64,000 bases of DNA from Burkholderiales bacterium RIFCSPHIGHO2_01_FULL_63_240 (GCA_001770725.1 MERU01000002.1:766006-830005); one strand, 5' to 3'. Shown: positions 38,062 to 47,722, counted from the first letter of the stretch. The notes: a model not told the origin generated them from the sequence alone. Numbers and translations are program-made.

Positions 38062-39507
38062 TCAGTTTTCAAGAACCCAGGTGTCCTTGGTGCCACCGCC
38101 CTGCGAGCTGTTGACCACCAGCGAGCCTTCCTTCAAGGCAACGCGGGTGAGCCCGCCGGGCACCATCTGCACGGTCTTGCCCGACAGCACAAAGGGGCGC
38201 AGGTCGATGTGGCGTGGCGCGATGCCGCTCTCGACAAACGTCGGGCAGGTCGACAGCGACAGCGTGGGCTGGGCGATGTAGTTGCTCGGGTTGGCGAGCA
38301 GCGCTTTGCGGAAGTCCTCGATCTGGGCCTTGGTCGAAGCCGGCCCGACCAACATGCCGTAGCCGCCCGCGCCGTGCACTTCCTTGACGACGAGCTCGCC
38401 CAGGTGGTCGAGCGTGTACTGCAGGTCGGCCTTGTCGCGGCAGATGTGCGTGGGCACGTTCTGCAGGATGGGTTTTTCGCCGAGGTAGAACTCGATCATC
38501 TTCGGCACGTAGGGGTAGATCGACTTGTCGTCGGCGATGCCGGTGCCAAAAGCGTTGGCCAGCGTGACGTTGCCGGCACGGTAGGCGCGCAAGAGGCCCG
38601 CCACACCCAGGGTCGAGTCCTTGCGGAAGACCTCGGGGTCCATGAAGTCGTCGTCGACGCGGCGGTAGATGACGTCCACACGCTGCGGACCGCGCGTGGT
38701 GCGCATGTAGACGAAGTCGTCCTTGACGAAGAGGTCCTTGCCCTCGACCAGCTCGATGCCCATCTGCTGCGCCAGGAAGGCGTGCTCGAAGTAGGCCGAG
38801 TTGTACATGCCGGGGGTGAGCACCACCGCGGTCGGCTCGTTGACCGAGGCCGGGGCCAGCGCGCGCAAGGTGTCGAGCAGCAAGTCGGGGTAATGCGCCA
38901 CCGGGGCGATGCGGTGCTCGGCGAACAGCTCCGGAAAGAGCCGCATCATCATCTTGCGGTTCTCGAGCATGTAGCTCACACCGGAGGGCACGCGCAGGTT
39001 GTCTTCGAGCACGTAGTAGGTGCCGCTGCCATCGGGGTTGCAGGCCCGCACGATGTCGATGCCCGAGATGATGGAGTAGATGCCGCCAGGCACGGTCACG
39101 CCCATCATCTCCTTGCGGAACTGGGCGTTGTTGAGCACGGGCTCGGCCGGGATGACGCCGGCCTTCAAGATTTCCTGGCCGTGGTAGATGTCGTCGAGGA
39201 AGCGATTGAGCGCGGTGACGCGCTGCTTGAGCCCCTTTTCCATCTCCTTCCACTCGTGGCTGGGGATGATGCGCGGGATCAGGTCGAAAGGAATGAGGCG
39301 CTCGGTGCCCGAGCCGTCCTCGTCCTTGTCGCCGTAGACCGCGAAGGTGATGCCCACGCGGCGGAAGATCATCTCGGCTTCGTCGCGCCGGGAAGACATC
39401 AGCTCCTGCGGCTGGCGGCCAAGCCAGCGTTCGTAGGTCTGGTAGTGGTCGCGCACCTGCTTGTCGGCGCCGGCGCTGCTGGCATGCATCTCGTCGAAGA
39501 ATCGCAT
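38062..39507 (-). CDS. Circularly permuted ATP-grasp type 2 ligase (apparently active copy)
   Basis: The 481-residue protein belongs to the circularly permuted ATP-grasp family (DUF404/DUF407). Conserved segments are VLEDNLRVPSG (167–176), RRVDDDFMDP (282–291), ANAFGTGIADDK (317–328), VVKEVHGAGGYG (373–384), RHIDLRPFV and NSSQGGGTKDTW (466–477). A Lys plus glycine-rich loop and several Asp/Asn/Glu residues suit ATP and Mg binding. The family is thought to form amide bonds between a carboxylate and an amine; the substrate is unknown. The adjacent alpha-E and transglutaminase genes support a joint peptide pathway. It lies 138 bp downstream of the smaller transglutaminase gene, on the same strand. 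Confidence 0.9.
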   Translation of the reverse strand: MRFFDEMHASSAGADKQVRDHYQTYERWLGRQPQELMSSRRDEAEMIFRRVGITFAVYGDKDEDGSGTERLIPFDLIPRIIPSHEWKEMEKGLKQRVTALNRFLDDIYHGQEILKAGVIPAEPVLNNAQFRKEMMGVTVPGGIYSIISGIDIVRACNPDGSGTYYVLEDNLRVPSGVSYMLENRKMMMRLFPELFAEHRIAPVAHYPDLLLDTLRALAPASVNEPTAVVLTPGMYNSAYFEHAFLAQQMGIELVEGKDLFVKDDFVYMRTTRGPQRVDVIYRRVDDDFMDPEVFRKDSTLGVAGLLRAYRAGNVTLANAFGTGIADDKSIYPYVPKMIEFYLGEKPILQNVPTHICRDKADLQYTLDHLGELVVKEVHGAGGYGMLVGPASTKAQIEDFRKALLANPSNYIAQPTLSLSTCPTFVESGIAPRHIDLRPFVLSGKTVQMVPGGLTRVALKEGSLVVNSSQGGGTKDTWVLEN

Positions 39508-39645
39508 CGGTTGACCCTCTTGGGGCTTTCAGGAACAGCGGTGGTTCTGCTGATGCACTAAACGTGCCAGCCCATTTCACCCAGCACGATGCCTGGCACC
39601 TGTTTCGGGCACACCCTTGACCATGCGCCACACCAAGGTGCGAAG

Positions 39646-40626
39646 TCAACCTGTTGTGGTGCGCAAAACCGCTTCTGTCGTTTTCTCAGACAGCAACCGG
39701 GTGGTCACACGCACCACCAAGGTGTGCTGCCCGCCCCCCCTGATGACCCCGCGCAGCGGCGTGACATCGCCAAAATCGCGGCCATGCGCCACCCGCACGT
39801 GGTGCACACCGGGCACGCAATCGTTGGTGGGGTCGAGGTCCAGCCATTCTTCGGCCAACGGCAGGCCCAGGCCCGGCACCCAGACGCTGAGCCAGGCGTG
39901 GGAGGCATCGGCCCCCACCAGGGGCGCCTCCCCCGGCGGCGGAAGGGTCAGCAGGTAACCGCTGACATAGCGTCCAGCCAACCCGCAGGCGCGCAGGCAG
40001 CCGAGCATGAGGTGGGCAAAGTCCTGGCAGACCCCCTGCCGCCGCCCAAAGACCTCCAGGATGGGCGTGGAGATGTCCGTGGAAGCTGGCGCGTAGGTGA
40101 AGTCGCGGTGGATGCGTCGCATCAGCTCGATCGCCGCCTCGGCCAGCGGGCGATCGTCACGCAGGGAGGCCTCGCCATAAGCCCGCAACTCGGGGTGCAG
40201 GGGCACGAAGGGCGAGGCGTAGAGGAACTCGCTGGCGGCCTCGAACGGGGCCTTGGCGCAATAAGCCAGGCGCTCGCGGACCTCGCCGCAGGTGGGGCCA
40301 CGCTCGGCGTCCAGCGACTGGTAGCGGTGCCAGACATCGACCTCGCTGCGCGCCAGCACCCGCAAATCGGCGTGCGCCGCGTGCATGGCGAAGTAAGCCC
40401 GGCTGTTGCCGTGGCTGTCGCGCCGAACGCTGTGCTGGGTGGGCGTGGGCTCCACCACCATGTCGAAGGACAGCAGGCGCTGGCCGCCATCCGACAGGGG
40501 CCGCAGGCAAGCGACGTGTTGCGATTGCTCCACCGGGTGGTCGTAGTGGTAGAGGGTCTCGTGCTCGACAGACAGCCGGGCGATGCCGACATCGGGCGTC
40601 GACACAGGCGGGCGCAGCAGGCTCAT
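39646..40626 (-). CDS. Transglutaminase-like protease of the ATP-grasp/alpha-E cluster
   Basis: The 326-residue protein has an N-terminal beta domain (SVEHETLYHYDHPV, typical of bacterial transglutaminase-like proteins) and a papain-like core with Cys200 in RRQGVCQDFAH, His243 in DASHAWLSVW and Asp265 in WLDLDPTND. Members of this family are predicted peptidases or amidases acting on the product of the linked ATP-grasp ligase. Its ATG overlaps the stop of the upstream fusion gene by 4 bp (ATGA). No signal peptide, so cytosolic. Confidence 0.9.
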   Translation of the reverse strand: MSLLRPPVSTPDVGIARLSVEHETLYHYDHPVEQSQHVACLRPLSDGGQRLLSFDMVVEPTPTQHSVRRDSHGNSRAYFAMHAAHADLRVLARSEVDVWHRYQSLDAERGPTCGEVRERLAYCAKAPFEAASEFLYASPFVPLHPELRAYGEASLRDDRPLAEAAIELMRRIHRDFTYAPASTDISTPILEVFGRRQGVCQDFAHLMLGCLRACGLAGRYVSGYLLTLPPPGEAPLVGADASHAWLSVWVPGLGLPLAEEWLDLDPTNDCVPGVHHVRVAHGRDFGDVTPLRGVIRGGGQHTLVVRVTTRLLSEKTTEAVLRTTTG

Positions 40627-43223
40627 GCACTCACCATGGAATCGTTGGGCTCGGCGTGCACGAAGTACTGGCGGGCGATTTCGTCGGACAGGCGCCAGCC
40701 CGCGTCCAGCAGGCGATCGCACAGGGCCAGCACCCGGGCGTGCCCCTCGAGCGGGTCGCACAGCGCCTGGAGCTCGACGCCGACGCCCTGGTGCGGCAAC
40801 AGCGCGACCAAATCGTCGTGAAGACCGGTGCGATCGGGCAGCTTGCCCAACTCGGTGCGAAGCCGGCGCAGCACGCAGGCCAGGGCGCGCGGGTTGCTCT
40901 CGTCGTGCACCAGCAAGGCCAGCAGCGCCGGCACCTCCAGGCGACGCTGGAAACGCGCGCGGAAGGTGATGGCGCTGTCAAACAGGTCGAGCAACTGGTC
41001 AAAGCCCTGCGCCTGGTCCAGTGCGTGGTGCTGCCAGAAGGTCCGCAAGAAGCCGGTGTAGCCGACCAGGCGCTCGATCAGCCGGCCCACGGTCAGCAGG
41101 CGCCAACCCACGTCGCGGGTCATGCGGTCGGTCTGCGCCCCGGTGACGGCGGCCAGTTGCATGGCAAGTTGCTCGAGGGCGGCGTCGGCCTGCTGCAGAC
41201 CGGGGTGCTGGCCGGTGGGCACGTCCTGGATCAGGGCCTGGCGAAAGCCCTCGCCCAGGCTGCGCAGCAAGCGCGCGTGCGCGGGCGACAGGCGCTCGCG
41301 CAGCGACTGGGAGGAGCGGGACAGGGCCTCGAGGTTGAAGCCCAGGCTGAACGCGCCCTGCGTGGCCCGCTCATCGGAGAGGGCGTCGAGCACCGCGCGC
41401 TCGAACACGCGGGGCGACTTGTGCAGCGCGGGCGCGCCGGGGGGCACCAGGCCGTTGAGGCTGGCCAGGTCGGAGAAGGCCCGCAGCACGTGTTCATTGG
41501 CTTCGTCTTCGCTGGTCTGCAGGCTCAGCAGGCCTTGCACCAGGCGCAGCTGCTGCTCGGCACGTTCGGTGTAACGGCCCATCCAGAAGAGGTTCTCGCC
41601 CGTGCGGCTGGCCACCGGGCGCTGACGCTGAACGAGTTCGTCCGGGCGCACGGCGGAGGGCAGCATCGAGAAGGTGTCGACCGCTTCTTCGGTGAGCACC
41701 CAGGTGTCCATCGAGCTGCCACCCAGCTGCATGGAGACGGGGCCGGCGTCGCGCGTGGCGATGCGGGTCATGCCCCCGGGCAGCACCTGCCAGCCGTCTT
41801 GCCCGTCCGAGAGCGCGTAGACGCGCAGCGAGGCTCCCCGCATGGCAATCTGCCCAGACTGCCAGACTGGGGCTTGGGCATAGGGCACGAAACCCTGAAC
41901 CGTGTAGGCAGCGGGGTCGTGATCGATGCGTTCGCGCCAGCTCTGCAAAGCGGGTTGCGACAGGGTCTGGCCCAGCACCGCGTCAAAGCTCTGGCGCAGG
42001 CGCGGCGAGCCGAAGCCTGGCGTGCCGGCGTAGGGGTAGCTGGGGCGGATGACCTGGCTGGCCAGGTCGGGTTCGATGTCCGCCCAGGCCGAGGCTTCGC
42101 CGCACCACCAGGTGGGCAGCGAGGGCAGGCTGAGTTCTTCGCCCAACAGGTGCCTCGACAGGGCTGGCAGGAAGCCGTGCACGGCCGGTGATTCGAGAAA
42201 GCCCGTGCCCAGCGCATTGGCCAGCACGACGTGGCCGGCGCGCACCGCCTGCATCAGCCCGGGCACGCCCAGGTGCGAGTCCGAGCGCAGCTCCAGCGGG
42301 TCGCAGTAGTCGTCGTCGAGGCGGCGCAGCAGGCCGTGCAGCGGCTCCAGGCCCTGCACGGTCTTGAGGAAGAGGCGCTCGTCGCGCACCACCAGGTCGC
42401 CGCCCTCGACCAGGGGCAGGCCCAGGTAACGCGCCAGGTAGGCCTGCTCGAAGTAGGTTTCGTTGTAGGGTCCCGGTGTGAGCAGGGCCAGCCTGGGCGC
42501 GTGGCCATCGGCGCAGGGCTCGGCCAGCTCGGTGAGCGTGTCGACCAGGCGGCGGTAGCCCGAGGCCAGGTGCTGCACGTTCATCGCCCGGTAGGCGTCG
42601 GGGAACTGGCGCGAGACGATGAGCCGGTTCTGCATCACGTAGCCCAGGCCGGACGGCGCCTGCGTGCGGTGCGAGACCACCCACCACGAACCATCGGGGC
42701 CGCGCACGAGGTCGAAGGCCAGCACGTGCAGGTAAATGCCGCCGGGTGGGGTCACGCCCTGCATGCCGCGCAGGTAGCCGGGGTGCCCCAGCACCAGCGC
42801 CGAGGGCAGCAGGGCCTGCTTGAGCAAGCCCTGCTCGCCATAGGTGTCCGACAGGATGCCATTGAGCAGGCGCGCACGCTGGGCCACGCCCTGTTCGATC
42901 CCGCGCCACTCCTGCGCACCGATGATGTGCGGCAGCACCTCCAGCGACCAGGGGCGGCTGGGCCCACCCTGGGACTTGTAGACGTTGTAGGTGACGCCGT
43001 CTTCGAGGATCTGCCGGGCCATGAGGTCCTGGCGGCGCTGGAGGTCGTCCAGCGGGGCCCCCAGGTGCTGCGCGAAGTCCTGCCACAAGGGCCGCAGCGC
43101 GCCCTCGTCGTCGCGCAGTTCGTCGAAATGCCCGGGCTCCGCCGGGCGGGCGCGGTGCAGCATCGCCTGGGCCACATCGGGCTCCAGGCTGGCATCGTCG
43201 AAAAGGGGCAGGTTGGCTGTCAC
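40623..43223 (-). CDS. Fusion of a degenerate circularly permuted ATP-grasp domain and an alpha-E domain
   Basis: The 866-residue protein joins an ATP-grasp-like region (about 50–510) to an alpha-E domain from about residue 538 (ASRTGENLFWMGRYTERAE). The fold-defining segments match the 481-residue paralogue (PPGGIYLHV, LLTPGPYNETYFEQAYLA, RRLDDDYCDP), but key positions differ. EDN becomes SHR (184–186), GTGIADDK becomes GTGFLESP (339–346), the Lys and glycine-rich loop become VIRPSYPYAGTPGFG (391–405), and NSSQGGGTKD becomes SMQLGGSSMD. ATP-dependent ligation by this copy is therefore doubtful; a structural or regulatory role is inferred. It begins 15 bp after the large transglutaminase gene. 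Confidence 0.9.
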   Translation of the reverse strand: MTANLPLFDDASLEPDVAQAMLHRARPAEPGHFDELRDDEGALRPLWQDFAQHLGAPLDDLQRRQDLMARQILEDGVTYNVYKSQGGPSRPWSLEVLPHIIGAQEWRGIEQGVAQRARLLNGILSDTYGEQGLLKQALLPSALVLGHPGYLRGMQGVTPPGGIYLHVLAFDLVRGPDGSWWVVSHRTQAPSGLGYVMQNRLIVSRQFPDAYRAMNVQHLASGYRRLVDTLTELAEPCADGHAPRLALLTPGPYNETYFEQAYLARYLGLPLVEGGDLVVRDERLFLKTVQGLEPLHGLLRRLDDDYCDPLELRSDSHLGVPGLMQAVRAGHVVLANALGTGFLESPAVHGFLPALSRHLLGEELSLPSLPTWWCGEASAWADIEPDLASQVIRPSYPYAGTPGFGSPRLRQSFDAVLGQTLSQPALQSWRERIDHDPAAYTVQGFVPYAQAPVWQSGQIAMRGASLRVYALSDGQDGWQVLPGGMTRIATRDAGPVSMQLGGSSMDTWVLTEEAVDTFSMLPSAVRPDELVQRQRPVASRTGENLFWMGRYTERAEQQLRLVQGLLSLQTSEDEANEHVLRAFSDLASLNGLVPPGAPALHKSPRVFERAVLDALSDERATQGAFSLGFNLEALSRSSQSLRERLSPAHARLLRSLGEGFRQALIQDVPTGQHPGLQQADAALEQLAMQLAAVTGAQTDRMTRDVGWRLLTVGRLIERLVGYTGFLRTFWQHHALDQAQGFDQLLDLFDSAITFRARFQRRLEVPALLALLVHDESNPRALACVLRRLRTELGKLPDRTGLHDDLVALLPHQGVGVELQALCDPLEGHARVLALCDRLLDAGWRLSDEIARQYFVHAEPNDSMVSA

Positions 43224-43238
43224 GGTTGCGACATCGTA

Positions 43239-46200
43239 TCAACCACCCTTGGCCTTGCGCAGGTCCAGCGTCAGCGGATGCTCCAGTCCGGCGGCAAGAG
43301 GTCGCACATCCATCGCGCCAGGCGTGTGGCCCATGCGGAAGAAACGCGCCAGGCGCCGGCTCTCGGCCTCGTAGGAGTTGACCGGGAAGGTGTCGTAGTT
43401 GCGGCCACCCGGGTGAGCAACGTGGTACTGGCAGCCACCCAGCGAGCGCTTGAGCCAGGTGTCGACCAGGTCGAAAGTGAGCGGGGCGTCGGCGCCGATG
43501 GTGGGGTGCAGGCACGAGGGGGGCTGCCACGCCCGGTAGCGCACGCCGGCCACGAACTCGCCGACGCGGCCCGTCGGGTGCAGGGGCAACACGCGTCCAT
43601 TGACCGTGACGACGTGGCGGTTGCCGTTCAGACCGGTGGCGCGCACCTCCAGGCGCTCCATGGAGGAGTCGACGTAGCGCACCGTTCCGCCTGGCGCGCC
43701 CTCTTCGCCCATCACGTGCCAGGGCTCGAGCGCACCGCGCAGGGACAGGCGCACACCCGCAGCCTGCACCTCGCCGACGTAGGGGAAGCGGAACTCGAAG
43801 TGCGGCGCAAACCACTCGGGCCGGAAGTCGAAGCCGGCCATCTGCAGCTCGGCCAGCACGTCGGCGAAATCCTGCTCGACGAAGCTGGGCAGCATGAAGC
43901 GGTCGTGCAGGCCCGTGCCCCAGCGGGTCAGGCGGGTGGCGCCGTGGCCCTTGTATGGCTCTTTCCAGAACCAAGCCACCAGGGCGCGCAGCAGCAGTTG
44001 CTGCACCAGACTCATCTTCGAATGGGGCGGCATCTCGAAGGCACGCAGCTCCAGCAGGCCCAGGCGGCCCGTGGGCCCGTCGGGCGAGTACAGCTTGTCG
44101 ATGCAGAACTCGCTGCGGTGGGTGTTGCCGGTGGCGTCGATCAGCAGGTTGCGCAGCGTGCGGTCGATGATCCAGGGCGGGCACTGGCCCCAGATGCTCA
44201 TCTGGCGCTCGATTTCCTTCATGCCGATCTCGGCCTCGTAGACCTGGTCCATGCGCGCTTCGTCGATGCGCGGCGCCTGGCTGGTCGGCCCGATGAACAG
44301 GCCCGAGAACAGGTAGGACAGCGAGGGGTGGTTGTGCCAGAAGGTCAGCAGGCTGGGGATGAGGTCGGGGCGGCGCAGGAAGGGGCTGTCCGCAGGCGTG
44401 GCGCCGCCGAGCACGAAGTGGTTGCCACCGCCGGTGCCGGTGTGGCGGCCATCGACCATGAACTTCTCGGTGGACAGGCGGGTTTCGTGCGCGGCCTGGT
44501 AGAGGAATTCGGTGTGGTCGACCAGTTGTTCCCAGCTCGATGCCGGGTGGATGTTGACCTCGATGACCCCCGGGTCGGGCGTGACCTGCAGCATCTTCAG
44601 TCGCGCATCACGCGGCGGCGGGTAGCCTTCGAGCACGACCTTCAGCCCCGTCTCGGCAGCGGTGGCTTCGACGGCGGCCAGCAGGTCGAGGTAGTCGTCC
44701 AGGCTGGCCAAAGGCGGCATGAACACGTACAGCACCCCGCCGCCCTGGCCTTCGGCCTCGACCTTGGGGCCGCTGGCGCGGTCGGGGTTGCGCACTTCCA
44801 CGCACAACGCCGTTCGCGTGATCCAGTGGGCCGATTCGAAACGGCTGGGGTGGCGAGTCGGGTCGGCGTTCGAGGGCGTGGCCGGGCCAGCGGCCGCGAC
44901 GACCGGGTTGGCCGCCAGGTCGCCCCACTCGCCATTGACACCTTCACCGCCCAAGCCTTCAACCGGCTGACCCTGGATGGACACCGCCCCCCCTTGCGCA
45001 AAACCACCGCCCACCGCGTGCGGTCCGTACTGCGCGCGCAAGGCCGCAGCCGAGGCCAGCGGGGCGCGCGGCGCGAACGGGTCGTGCTGGTGCATGAAGG
45101 GGTACTGCCCCTGCGCAACCCAGGGCAGCGAGTCCAGCGGCAGGCGGTAGCCCATCGGCGAGTCGCCCGGGAAGAGGTACATGCGTTCGTCACGGAAGAA
45201 CCAGGGACCGGTGACCCAGCGCGGCCCGCTCAGGCCCGGCGCATGCTCCCACTCGCGCTTGAGCGGCAGGGCATAGCCCACGGTGTGCGTGAGCCCCTGG
45301 TCGTAGATGCGGCGCAGGCGCACGCGCTCGAGCTCGTCATCGAGCTTGGACTCGAAGGGGTCGACGTTGACCGGCAGGCGGCGCTCGCGCCACAGGTAGT
45401 ACCAGGTGTCTTCGAAACCTGGCTGGATGTGCGCCGGCCCCACGCCCAGCTTGTTCGACAGGGCCTCGATGAAACGTTTGGCGTCGTCGCTGGTGTAGAC
45501 CTCGGGTTGGCGCTCGTCGGCGAACAGGCTGGGGTCATGCCAGCAAGGCTGCCCATCGGTGCGCCAGAAGATGGACAAGGCCCAGCGTGGCAATTGCTCG
45601 CCTGGGTACCACTTGCCCTGCCCGAAGTGCAGGAAGCCGCCTTGGCCGTATCTGGCGCGCAGCTTGTGGACCAGGGTGGTGGCCAGGCCGCGTTTGGTGG
45701 GGCCCAGGGCGTCGGTGTTCCACTCGGCGCCATCGCGGTCATCGACCGAGACGAAGGTGGGCTCGCCGCCCATGGTGAGCCTCACGTCACCCGACTGCAG
45801 TTGCGCATCCACCGCCTGGCCGAGCGTGTCGATCTCGGCCCACTGCGCGTCGGTGTAGGGCTTGGTCACGCGCGGGGACTCGTAGATGCGCGTGATCGAC
45901 ATCTGGTGGTCGAACTCGACCTCGCATTCGTCCACGGCGCCGGAGATGGGCGCCGCGCCAGAGGGCTCGGGCGTGCAGGCCACGGGGATGTGGCCCTCTC
46001 CGGCCATCAGGCCCGAGGTCGGGTCCAGGCCGATCCAGCCCGCGCCCGGCAGGTAGACCTCGCACCAGGCGTGCAGGTCGGTGAAGTCGACCTCGGTGCC
46101 CGAGGGGCCGTCGAGCGCGGCCACGTCGGCCTTGAGCTGGATGAGGTAACCCGAGACAAAGCGCGCGGCCAGGCCCATGTGGCGCAGGGTCTGCACCAGC

Positions 46201-46757
46201 AGCCAGCCCGTGTCGCGGCACGAGCCCGACTTCTTGCTCAGCGTCTGCTCGGGCGTCTGCACGCCCGGCTCCATGCGGATCGTGTAGGCGATCTCGCGCT
46301 GCAGCCGCTGGTTGAGCCCAACCAGGAAGTCGATGGTGCGCACCTCCTTGCGGTCGATGCTGTCCACGAAGGCCTTGAAGGCCGGCGTGAGCTCGGCCTT
46401 GACGAGGTAGGGTGCCAGGTCGTGCGCGCTTTCGGCGTCGTACTGGAAGGGGTAGTTTTCGGCGTGCGGTTCGAGGAAGAAGTCGAACGGGTTGTAGACC
46501 GCCATCTCGGCAACCAGGTCGATGGTGACCTTGAACTCCCGCGTGCGCTCCGGGAAGACCAGGCGCGCGAGGTGGTTGGCGAAGGCGTCCTGCTGCCAGT
46601 TGATGAAGTGCATCACCGGCTCGACCTTCATCGAGTACGAGAGGATGCGGGTGCGGCTGTGCGGCGCCGGGCGCAGGCGCACGACCTGGGGAGACAGGTT
46701 CACCAGCCGGTCGTACCGGTAGTGGGTGACGTGGTTCAGGGCAACGTGGATGGACAC
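43239..46757 (-). CDS. Large transglutaminase-family protein with C-terminal DUF2126 region
   Basis: The 1,172-residue protein has an N-terminal transglutaminase module (ALNHVTHYRYDR, then Cys180 in KSGSCRDTG, His229 in DLHAWCEVY, Asp245 in GLDPTSG). A very long DUF2126 region follows (LTMGGEPTFVSVDDRDGAEWN, FHFGQGKWYPGEQ, DGRHTGTGGGNHFVLGG, FWHNHPSLSYLFSG). Its chemistry is unknown; it always travels with this cluster in genomes I recall. It is the first gene of the minus-strand cluster. The GTG start at 46757 has GGAG 6 nt upstream; an upstream frame extension has no such signal. Confidence 0.9.
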   Translation of the reverse strand: MSIHVALNHVTHYRYDRLVNLSPQVVRLRPAPHSRTRILSYSMKVEPVMHFINWQQDAFANHLARLVFPERTREFKVTIDLVAEMAVYNPFDFFLEPHAENYPFQYDAESAHDLAPYLVKAELTPAFKAFVDSIDRKEVRTIDFLVGLNQRLQREIAYTIRMEPGVQTPEQTLSKKSGSCRDTGWLLVQTLRHMGLAARFVSGYLIQLKADVAALDGPSGTEVDFTDLHAWCEVYLPGAGWIGLDPTSGLMAGEGHIPVACTPEPSGAAPISGAVDECEVEFDHQMSITRIYESPRVTKPYTDAQWAEIDTLGQAVDAQLQSGDVRLTMGGEPTFVSVDDRDGAEWNTDALGPTKRGLATTLVHKLRARYGQGGFLHFGQGKWYPGEQLPRWALSIFWRTDGQPCWHDPSLFADERQPEVYTSDDAKRFIEALSNKLGVGPAHIQPGFEDTWYYLWRERRLPVNVDPFESKLDDELERVRLRRIYDQGLTHTVGYALPLKREWEHAPGLSGPRWVTGPWFFRDERMYLFPGDSPMGYRLPLDSLPWVAQGQYPFMHQHDPFAPRAPLASAAALRAQYGPHAVGGGFAQGGAVSIQGQPVEGLGGEGVNGEWGDLAANPVVAAAGPATPSNADPTRHPSRFESAHWITRTALCVEVRNPDRASGPKVEAEGQGGGVLYVFMPPLASLDDYLDLLAAVEATAAETGLKVVLEGYPPPRDARLKMLQVTPDPGVIEVNIHPASSWEQLVDHTEFLYQAAHETRLSTEKFMVDGRHTGTGGGNHFVLGGATPADSPFLRRPDLIPSLLTFWHNHPSLSYLFSGLFIGPTSQAPRIDEARMDQVYEAEIGMKEIERQMSIWGQCPPWIIDRTLRNLLIDATGNTHRSEFCIDKLYSPDGPTGRLGLLELRAFEMPPHSKMSLVQQLLLRALVAWFWKEPYKGHGATRLTRWGTGLHDRFMLPSFVEQDFADVLAELQMAGFDFRPEWFAPHFEFRFPYVGEVQAAGVRLSLRGALEPWHVMGEEGAPGGTVRYVDSSMERLEVRATGLNGNRHVVTVNGRVLPLHPTGRVGEFVAGVRYRAWQPPSCLHPTIGADAPLTFDLVDTWLKRSLGGCQYHVAHPGGRNYDTFPVNSYEAESRRLARFFRMGHTPGAMDVRPLAAGLEHPLTLDLRKAKGG

Positions 46758-46872
46758 ACGGATCTCCGGGAGGCGGGGTGGGCCCGATCGGCCACCGCTC
46801 GGATCAACCCCAGCAAGTTGTGGGCCAAGTTGGTGCACCGCAGCACGCCGATGTCACCCCATCGGCAAGGCG

Positions 46873-47637
46873 TCAGCGTGCCAGCAGCTTGCGCCCATCC
46901 GGGCCGGTGAGCAACAGGCTGCCATCGGGTTGCAAACGCCAGGTGCTGGTGGCATCCAGCGCTTTGAGGAACCGGGTTTCCTGGTCCATCAGGGCGGGCA
47001 CGCAGATCATGCGGGTGGTGGCCACCCCTTTGACCTCGAAGCGGGCGCCCTGCAGCTTGTACGAGCCGGTGTAGCGGTTGCACCCGGCTCGCCCGGCGAT
47101 CTGCCCTGCCGGGTCGAACGTCATCGTGGTGCGGCTGTTGTCGACCACGCCGCGGCCATCGATGCCCTCGACCACCCATTCGCGCACCGTGAGGTCGCGT
47201 GGTGGCCCGCCTTCGGCCGGGGCGATCACGGGGGGGGTGGCCGCCAGCGTGGCGCACTCCGGGTAGGCCTGCCCGTCGACCATCAGCATGCCGCCATCGC
47301 CCTTGGACCAGTAGCTCGTGCCCGGGTAAGCCGACGATGCGTAACGCGCCCCGGATGCGCTGCGCTGGGCCTGCAGCAGGTAGCGCTTGGTGCCCACGGT
47401 GAGCTCGGCCTGCTCGGCGTTGGCGCGCACGGCGATCTCCTGTTTGCCACAGCGCAGGTTGACCAAGGGGCCGATCGCTCGGGCGGGTGCGGCCGCCCCA
47501 GGCGGTTTCGCGCCCGAGGGCCCACCGACGCCCCCCGGCCCCGCAGCACAGGCACCCAGCAGCACAACGGACACCCCCGCGAGCAGGCCAAGGTGCGCGC
47601 GACGCCAGGCGCCGCGGGACGGTAAGGAACGGTTCAT
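46873..47637 (-). CDS. Lipoprotein with MliC-like and META (HslJ-like) domains
   Basis: The 254-residue protein has a lipoprotein signal peptide with lipobox LLGAC. An MliC-like domain follows (LRCGKQEIAVR … WSKGDGGMLMVDGQAYPEC), then a META domain (REWVVEGIDGRG, GRAGCNRYTGSYKL, CVPALMDQETRFLKAL). MliC proteins inhibit c-type lysozyme at the outer membrane; META proteins such as HslJ are linked to heat and novobiocin tolerance. Here the two are fused. GGAGG lies 7 nt before the ATG at 47637. Confidence 0.85.
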   Translation of the reverse strand: MNRSLPSRGAWRRAHLGLLAGVSVVLLGACAAGPGGVGGPSGAKPPGAAAPARAIGPLVNLRCGKQEIAVRANAEQAELTVGTKRYLLQAQRSASGARYASSAYPGTSYWSKGDGGMLMVDGQAYPECATLAATPPVIAPAEGGPPRDLTVREWVVEGIDGRGVVDNSRTTMTFDPAGQIAGRAGCNRYTGSYKLQGARFEVKGVATTRMICVPALMDQETRFLKALDATSTWRLQPDGSLLLTGPDGRKLLAR

Positions 47638-47722
47638 GGGGGGCCTCCGGCAGACAAGCGAGCTGGCTTCGATCCTAAGCCAGGGTGAGCGAGCGCCCCG
47701 CAAGGCCCGCGCTCAGGTTGCG

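Noticed and set aside
42231-46910. A 1,559-codon open frame on the plus strand opposite the transglutaminase and ATP-grasp genes
   Set aside because: It is rich in Gly/Val/Gln/Arg with no domain, and lies antisense to well-supported genes; GC-rich codon bias creates such frames.
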